Part shown: positions 6,797-9,640 of the stretch, piece after piece
Numbering within the stretch: position 1 is the first letter of the stretch
Layout of the letters: the number at the start of each line of letters is the position of its first letter
Origin: Candidatus Atribacteria bacterium
GTDB taxonomy: Bacteria > Atribacterota > JS1 > SB-45 > 34-128
Assembly (NCBI GenBank): GCA_003451675.1
Contig: DMCY01000009.1
Coordinates: forward strand, 1-9,640
DNA length: 9,640 nt
Reading direction: 5' to 3'
Made by a program: the position numbers and the translations under genes
The notes under the pieces: model-generated
What the model saw: the letters and a program-made list of their open reading frames with translations, nothing else
Told to the model about the DNA's origin: nothing
Databases searched by the model: none

Positions 6797-6832
6797 AAAT
6801 GTGCCTAGAAGGGCACATTTTTTCTTTTTTCT
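6797..6832 (+). terminator. Rho-independent terminator after the substrate-binding protein gene
   Basis: AAATGTGCC (6797-6805), loop TAGAAG, GGCACATTT (6812-6820) form a perfect 9-bp stem followed directly by TTTCTTTTTT. It ends the plus-strand transcription unit just before the mobile-element island. Confidence 0.9.
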
Positions 6833-6851
6833 TATTTATCATTAAAAAACG

Positions 6852-6914
6852 GTTCACTTTTAAAATGTTAGTAATAAAAAATGACCTCCTGTTAGTTACA
6901 TTTCAAAAGTGGAC
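6852..6914. repeat. Imperfect inverted repeat (19/23 match) at the left edge of the transposon
   Basis: The arms 6852-6874 and 6892-6914 are inverted copies matching at 19 of 23 positions, with a 17-nt centre. The right arm contains the first AAAAGTGGACT site of the outer element. The left arm is a diverged outward-facing copy (TTCACTTTTAAAATGTTAGT). It may be the end of a second, lost element or a small hairpin insertion. Confidence 0.5.
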
Positions 6915-6937
6915 TTTTTAAAATTCAAAAGTGGACT
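6891..6937 (+). repeat. Left terminal repeat region of the outer transposon (two AAAAGTGGACT sites)
   Basis: AAAAGTGGACT occurs at 6905-6915 and 6927-6937, in the direction opposite to the pair at 9469-9479 and 9503-9513. Aligning the outermost sites gives a terminal inverted repeat with 24 matches in 30 between 6891-6920 and the reverse complement of 9498-9527. A variant site, AAAAGTGCACT, follows at 6971-6981. Repeated sites at both ends suggest transposase-binding sites. Confidence 0.7.
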
Positions 6938-6968
6938 AAATTAGGCTAAAAAAATTGCTGATTAAAAT

Positions 6969-7028
6969 TTAAAAGTGCACTTTTTGTAGACTAAAAATAT
7001 ACCTTTTTTTACAATTATTTAGATGTAA
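6969..7028 (-). pseudogene. Possible C-terminal remnant of the outer DDE transposase
   Basis: Reading the minus strand from 7028, just beyond the IS3 end, gives 19 codons ending K-V-H-F and TAA at 6971-6969. The K-V-H-F-stop is encoded by the site AAAAGTGCACTTTT itself, so the stop of the outer transposase would overlap its own terminal site. The piece is not in simple frame continuity with the main part (8341-9404), and no target duplication is seen, so some bases were lost at the junction. The assignment rests on position and my memory of similar transposases ending in a V-H-F-like tail; it is tentative. Confidence 0.35.
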
Positions 7029-7057
7029 TGGACTGCCCCCGCTAATCCAGACACATA
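7029..7057. repeat. IS3-family right inverted repeat (orfB side)
   Basis: It begins TGGACTGCCCCCG and ends with the GACACATA block at 7050-7057. It pairs with 8312-8340 as an imperfect inverted repeat (about 20 of 29). A TG start followed by an ACTGCCCC-like run is usual for this IS group. Confidence 0.7.
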
Positions 7058-7113
7058 AAAGTGTACTTTTTCTTTCATTCTCTTAGAATCGCTCATTATT
7101 TTAACCATCATTA

Positions 7114-7980
7114 TCAGGCTACCTCTTCTTGGTAACTATATTGACCTTCATATTCCATTGGTGACATGTTTCCCAGTGTGGAGTGAAGCCTGTGACAATT
7201 ATAGAAAGTTTCGATATATTCAATGATAACCAGTTTAGCCTCTTTTCGTGTTTTAAATCTTCTACCATAGATAATATCCTTTTTTAAAGTAGAAAAAAAG
7301 GATTCCATACAGGCATTATCATAACAATTTCCCTTACGGCTCATACTCTGCCGGATACAATACTTACCTAATACCTCTTGATAAGGCATATTGAGAACCT
7401 CTATCAGAATGAAATATTAAGCCCTTATCCGGATTTTCTCTGCCTACTGCCTGTTCTAAGGCTGATATGGTCAGTTCTTTGGTGATCCTGTCTCCTAAGG
7501 ACCAGCCGACTAATTTTCTTTGAAATAAATCTTCGATACCTGAGAAATACAGGAAACCTTCATCTGTGTATATATAGGTGATATCACCAACCCATTTGGT
7601 ATTTGGTCTATCTGCGGTAAAGTCTTGCTCTAAAAGGTTGGGCGCAACAGGTAAGTGATGGTTTGAATCGGTAGTAGTCTTGTATTTTCTTCTTAGGCGG
7701 CTAAATATGCCATTCTCTCTCATTAACCTCGCTATTCTGTTCTTACCACAGGAGATACCCTCTTTATTTAATTTAGCTTTTATTCTGCGTATCCCGTAGG
7801 TTTTATATGATTCTTTATGAATCCTCCTCATCTTTTCTACGAGGATCTTATCCTCCTTTTGGTGTATGCTTACCGGTCTTTCAGCCAGTCATAATATGAG
7901 CTCCTTGATACTTCTAAAACCTGGCACATCTTCACAACGCGAAATGCGGAGCGGTATTTTTTGATAAATTTATAGATCAT
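7114..7980 (-). pseudogene. IS3-family transposase orfB, broken by two frameshifts
   Basis: The reading starts at ATG 7980 ([10 protein letters not shown], then [10 protein letters not shown]), the usual OrfB N-terminus. It then hits TAA because one A seems to be missing from a run near 7879-7881; with it restored the text reads W-L-K-R-P-V-S, as in relatives. The middle part (7831-7364 frame) carries the rve DDE core: W-V-G-D-I-T-Y (first Asp) and F-H-S-D-R-G-S-Q-Y (second Asp). A second shift near 7383-7386 drops several bases after Q-Y-A. The last part (7389-7114) gives Y-Q-E-V-L, S-M-S-R-K-G-N-C-Y-D-N-A and M-E-S-F-F (catalytic Glu). All three catalytic residues exist but never in one frame, so the gene should be inactive unless these are sequencing errors. 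Confidence 0.88.
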
Positions 7981-7995
7981 TTTACGTCCTCAGCT

Positions 7996-8268
7996 TTAGA
8001 TGGCCATAGCTTTTTTTAATATTTCATTTTCCTCTTTTAGATCGATATTATCCCGCATTAATTTTCTTATCTTATCATCTTCAGTCCTTAGGTTACCTTT
8101 TCCGGGAAAAGCATCTTTTCCGTATTCACTATATTGTGTTATCCACCTTCTTACAGAGGTGGAAGTTACTCCAATATCTTTTGCTACTTCACTAATCTTC
8201 TTTTTTCGTTCGGTAACCAGTTTAATAATTTCTTCTTTGTATTCAGGTGTAAATCTTCTCTTTCCCAT
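7996..8268 (-). CDS. IS3-family transposase OrfA (HTH_Tnp_1)
   Basis: This is a 90-residue DNA-binding subunit of the IS3 transposase. From M-G-K-R-R-F-T-P-E-Y-K-E-E-I-I, a helix-turn-helix follows (I-S-E-V-A-K-D-I-G-V-T-S-T-S-V-R-R-W), then a leucine-zipper-like tail ending N-E-I-L-K-K-A-M-A-I. I prefer ATG 8268 because AAGGAAGTG (8285-8277) is a good SD for it. The longer start at 8289 would lie almost at the predicted transcription start. The 3' end has an A7 run (A-AAA-AAA) typical of the -1 frameshift site that makes the OrfAB fusion. However, orfB starts 15 nt after the OrfA stop in the same frame, and the -1 frame closes quickly, so a fusion by this route looks impossible here. OrfA itself is intact. 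Confidence 0.88.
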   Translation of the reverse strand: MGKRRFTPEYKEEIIKLVTERKKKISEVAKDIGVTSTSVRRWITQYSEYGKDAFPGKGNLRTEDDKIRKLMRDNIDLKEENEILKKAMAI

Positions 8269-8285
8269 TAGCTTAACACTTCCTT

Positions 8286-9404
8286 TCATGTTTTTATTAT
8301 AGCAGACTTTCTATGTGTCCAGCTAATCGGGTACAGGGCACTTTCTACTCTTAAACAGAAGATATCCTTGCTTGATAAGAATGGTGGCCTTATCCTAAAT
8401 TCTCTAAATAAAGTTCTTTTCTCTCTTATTGCTCTTTGAAATCTGATATAGGGTATCTCCCCGGTGGTAGAATGAACTATTCTGTAATTGTATTGTTGGA
8501 GAAGGTTATTTAAAATTAATTGGCCCCTTTTAATATCCCTAACATTCTCTCGGTAACAGGTCCTTACTAATCTGTCCTGAATCCATCTGTAGGGTCTTTC
8601 AATCTTGCCTTTGGCCTGCGGAGATAGCGCATAGGTTACCTTTACCCCACAGTCCTCCAAAACCTGTTTCCATTGCGGATTTGCCTCATCAGTAAGTCTG
8701 TAATGATTTCTCCAGAAGGAATCTCTACCTTGTACAAACCTGAATATAGAATGGCTATCTACATAATAGGCCAGAGGGAATCCATATTTTAATAAAACTG
8801 CCTCTAAGGCCAGGATATGCTCCCAGGTGGTCTCTCTTTCTACTAAGCAAGCATACAGGATAAGCCTGCTGTAATCATCAAGTGATGTAATCAGATACCA
8901 TTTTCTAGCAGCATAAGGGGCAAACTGGTGATGAGAGGAATCGTGTTGGATAAGTTCTCCCGGGTAGTTGGTTATTACTTCTCTATCGTGTACTTTTCTC
9001 TTCGACTTGGTAAGGTAAAAGTCATTTGTTTTTGCTCGGTTGATGATGGTTGAAAGAGATACCTTCTGGTTATAATCATTCTCTAAAATGTCTTTTATAT
9101 AAGTGTAATTGTAACATCTAATCGGTACTTCTTTGTCTAGAATGAGAATTTTTTCTCTATTTAATTCTTTTATGATATTTGTTTCAATAGCTTTATCAAT
9201 CTTTCGATTAATTGTTTTTCGGTTATACTGGATAGAAAAATTCTCCGGATCTTTTTTATATCTATTCAATAATTCAAAGAATCTGTTTCTTTTGATTCCG
9301 AGAATTGATAAGATATAATTAATCTTGATTTCTTTATCTATATAACTTTTTAATAGTAATTTTACTTGCTCATCTACAAAATTTTTGTGCAATTGTTTAG
9401 ACAT
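8286..9404 (-). CDS. DDE (rve integrase-core) transposase of the outer element, C-terminus replaced by IS3 sequence
   Basis: This is a 372-residue transposase of the IS481/ISNCY-like integrase-core kind. Residues about 28-52 form an HTH (L-S-I-L-G-I-K-R-N-R-F-F-E-L-L). The catalytic triad is D155 (Q-H-D-S-S-H-H), D216 (Y-V-D-S-H-S) and E269 (K-G-K-I-E-R-P-Y-R-W), so the catalytic core is complete. Native coding stops at residue 354 (L-R-V-E) plus two bases of the next codon. The rest, A-L-Y-P-I-S-W-T-H-R-K-S-A-I-I-K-T, is read from the end of the IS3 element at 8340-8289. The missing part would be the C-terminal beta domain common in this family (length estimate is inference). Start ATG 9404 has AGAGG upstream at 9 nt. 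Function without the tail is doubtful. The IS481-versus-ISNCY assignment is uncertain. Confidence 0.85.
   Translation of the reverse strand: MSKQLHKNFVDEQVKLLLKSYIDKEIKINYILSILGIKRNRFFELLNRYKKDPENFSIQYNRKTINRKIDKAIETNIIKELNREKILILDKEVPIRCYNYTYIKDILENDYNQKVSLSTIINRAKTNDFYLTKSKRKVHDREVITNYPGELIQHDSSHHQFAPYAARKWYLITSLDDYSRLILYACLVERETTWEHILALEAVLLKYGFPLAYYVDSHSIFRFVQGRDSFWRNHYRLTDEANPQWKQVLEDCGVKVTYALSPQAKGKIERPYRWIQDRLVRTCYRENVRDIKRGQLILNNLLQQYNYRIVHSTTGEIPYIRFQRAIREKRTLFREFRIRPPFLSSKDIFCLRVESALYPISWTHRKSAIIKT
8296..8304 (-). promoter_or_regulatory. Extended -10 promoter of IS3 orfA
   Basis: On the minus strand TGCTATAAT (8304-8296) is a perfect extended -10 element just inside the left end. 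TGGACA (8321-8316) is a -35-like box, but with a short 14-nt spacer. Transcription would start near 8289, about 20 nt before ATG 8268. Confidence 0.6.
8312..8340. repeat. IS3-family left inverted repeat (orfA side)
   Basis: The minus strand reads TGCCCTGTACCCG from 8340 and reaches the GACACATA block at 8319-8312, matching the other end at 7029-7057. It also encodes most of the false C-terminal tail of the neighbouring DDE transposase. Confidence 0.7.
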
Positions 9405-9468
9405 AATTTAGAACCTCTTTTCTTTTTAGAATTTAGTTCTAGATTACATCTTTTTACTGTTTTTGATT

Positions 9469-9527
9469 AGTCCACTTTTGAAATGTAAATTATTAAAAAA
9501 ATAGTCCACTTTTGATCTATAAATAAC
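9469..9527 (-). repeat. Right terminal repeat region of the outer transposon (two AAAAGTGGACT sites)
   Basis: AGTCCACTTTT at 9469-9479 and 9503-9513 are inverted copies of the left-end sites. The inner copy shares an even longer stretch with the left end: 9469-9486 (AGTCCACTTTTGAAATGT) is the reverse complement of 6898-6915. The end lies about 65 bases upstream of the transposase start and may also carry its promoter. Confidence 0.7.
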
Positions 9528-9640
9528 AACGCACAAGTTAGTGTAAACTTTAGTGGGGTAGTTAGAAGAAAAAATATTATATATTAATAATACTTTCTTT
9601 GGTTAGTAATAAGACAAATAGCAAGAGAAGGATTGAAAAA
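9528..9640. other. AT-rich flank without a recognised feature
   Basis: No reading frame, hairpin terminator or clear promoter can be supported beyond the transposon end. A GAGAAGGA at about 9624-9631 resembles an SD, but no suitable start codon is inside the window. Confidence 0.3.

Larger units (their letters stand above)
7029..8340 (-). mobile_element. IS3-family (IS150-like) insertion sequence, degraded
   Basis: The element spans about 1,312 bp. Its orfA-side end on the minus strand begins TGCCCTGTACCC at 8340. Its other end begins TGGACTGCCCCC at 7029. The two match at about 20 of the first 29 positions, including a shared GACACATA block at the inner side. Inside are orfA and a frameshifted orfB in the usual order. 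The flanks (GTAA before 7029, CTTT after 8340) do not show a 3-4 bp target duplication, so the ends are old, were rearranged, or came from recombination between two copies. Confidence 0.8.
6891..9527 (-). mobile_element. Outer DDE-transposase insertion element, interrupted by an IS3-family element
   Basis: Inverted terminal regions with duplicated AAAAGTGGACT sites enclose one DDE transposase gene (minus strand) and an inserted IS3-family element of about 1.3 kb. Without the insertion the element would be about 1.3 kb, a typical IS size. The exact outer limits are not fixed: I see no target duplication next to either end. The transposase is truncated and the inner IS is frameshifted, so the composite should be immobile unless helped in trans. 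Confidence 0.65.

Noticed and set aside
6756..6832. Two hairpins after the binding-protein gene as a non-coding RNA or riboswitch
   Set aside because: They are immediately 3' of the gene and the second has a classic T-tract, so a terminator with an accessory stem is sufficient.
7364..7831. The orfB middle segment as an independent functional gene
   Set aside because: Its flanking sequence in other frames continues the same IS3 OrfB protein on both sides, so it is a fragment of a frameshifted gene.
8000..8302. Plus-strand 100-codon open frame
   Set aside because: It is the complement of IS3 orfA; the hydrophobic composition is an artefact of reading a lysine-rich coding strand in reverse.
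9133..9318. Plus-strand 61-codon open frame
   Set aside because: It is antisense to the N-terminal part of the DDE transposase and has no independent support.

Overview
The window is AT-rich DNA of a bacterium with a peptidoglycan wall. The genes look like those of an uncultured, low-GC, probably diderm anaerobe: a PBP4-type carboxypeptidase, a TPR-rich lytic transglycosylase, and a solute-binding protein with an ordinary cleavable signal peptide rather than a lipobox. I cannot name a phylum securely; an Atribacterota/Aerophobota-like lineage is only a guess.

Region 1 (1-4929) is a cell-wall block on the plus strand. It starts with the 3' end of a D-Ala-D-Ala carboxypeptidase (S13/PBP4 type). 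A spacer follows that holds three GTAG-headed REP palindromes, two of them facing each other as a REPIN. Next come a large secreted TPR/SLT lytic transglycosylase, a small zinc-ribbon protein of unknown role whose Shine-Dalgarno (SD) is bridged to its start by a perfect hairpin, a 60-residue excisionase/MerR-type helix-turn-helix protein with its own near-consensus promoter, and a secreted protein with five LysM modules and an M23 endopeptidase domain. Three of the genes act directly on peptidoglycan: carboxypeptidase, glycan-strand lyase and peptide-crosslink hydrolase.

Region 2 (4930-6832) holds an oligopeptide/dipeptide-type ABC transporter substrate-binding protein with a normal SD, no neighbouring permease genes, and a clear double-hairpin transcription stop.

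Region 3 (about 6850-9530) is a nested, decayed mobile-element island on the minus strand. The outer element encodes a DDE (rve-type) transposase and has ends made of repeated AAAAGTGGACT sites. An IS3-family (IS150-like) element of about 1.3 kb has cut off the C-terminus of that transposase and supplies a chimeric 17-residue tail. The IS3 orfB is itself broken by two frameshifts, and no target duplication is seen, so the island looks immobile as it stands. The last 110 bases hold no gene I can support.

I did not find a convincing new defence, RNA or metabolic system. The most unusual items are the SD-bridging hairpin at 2661-2702, the REPIN at 226-295, and the structure of the nested transposon ends.
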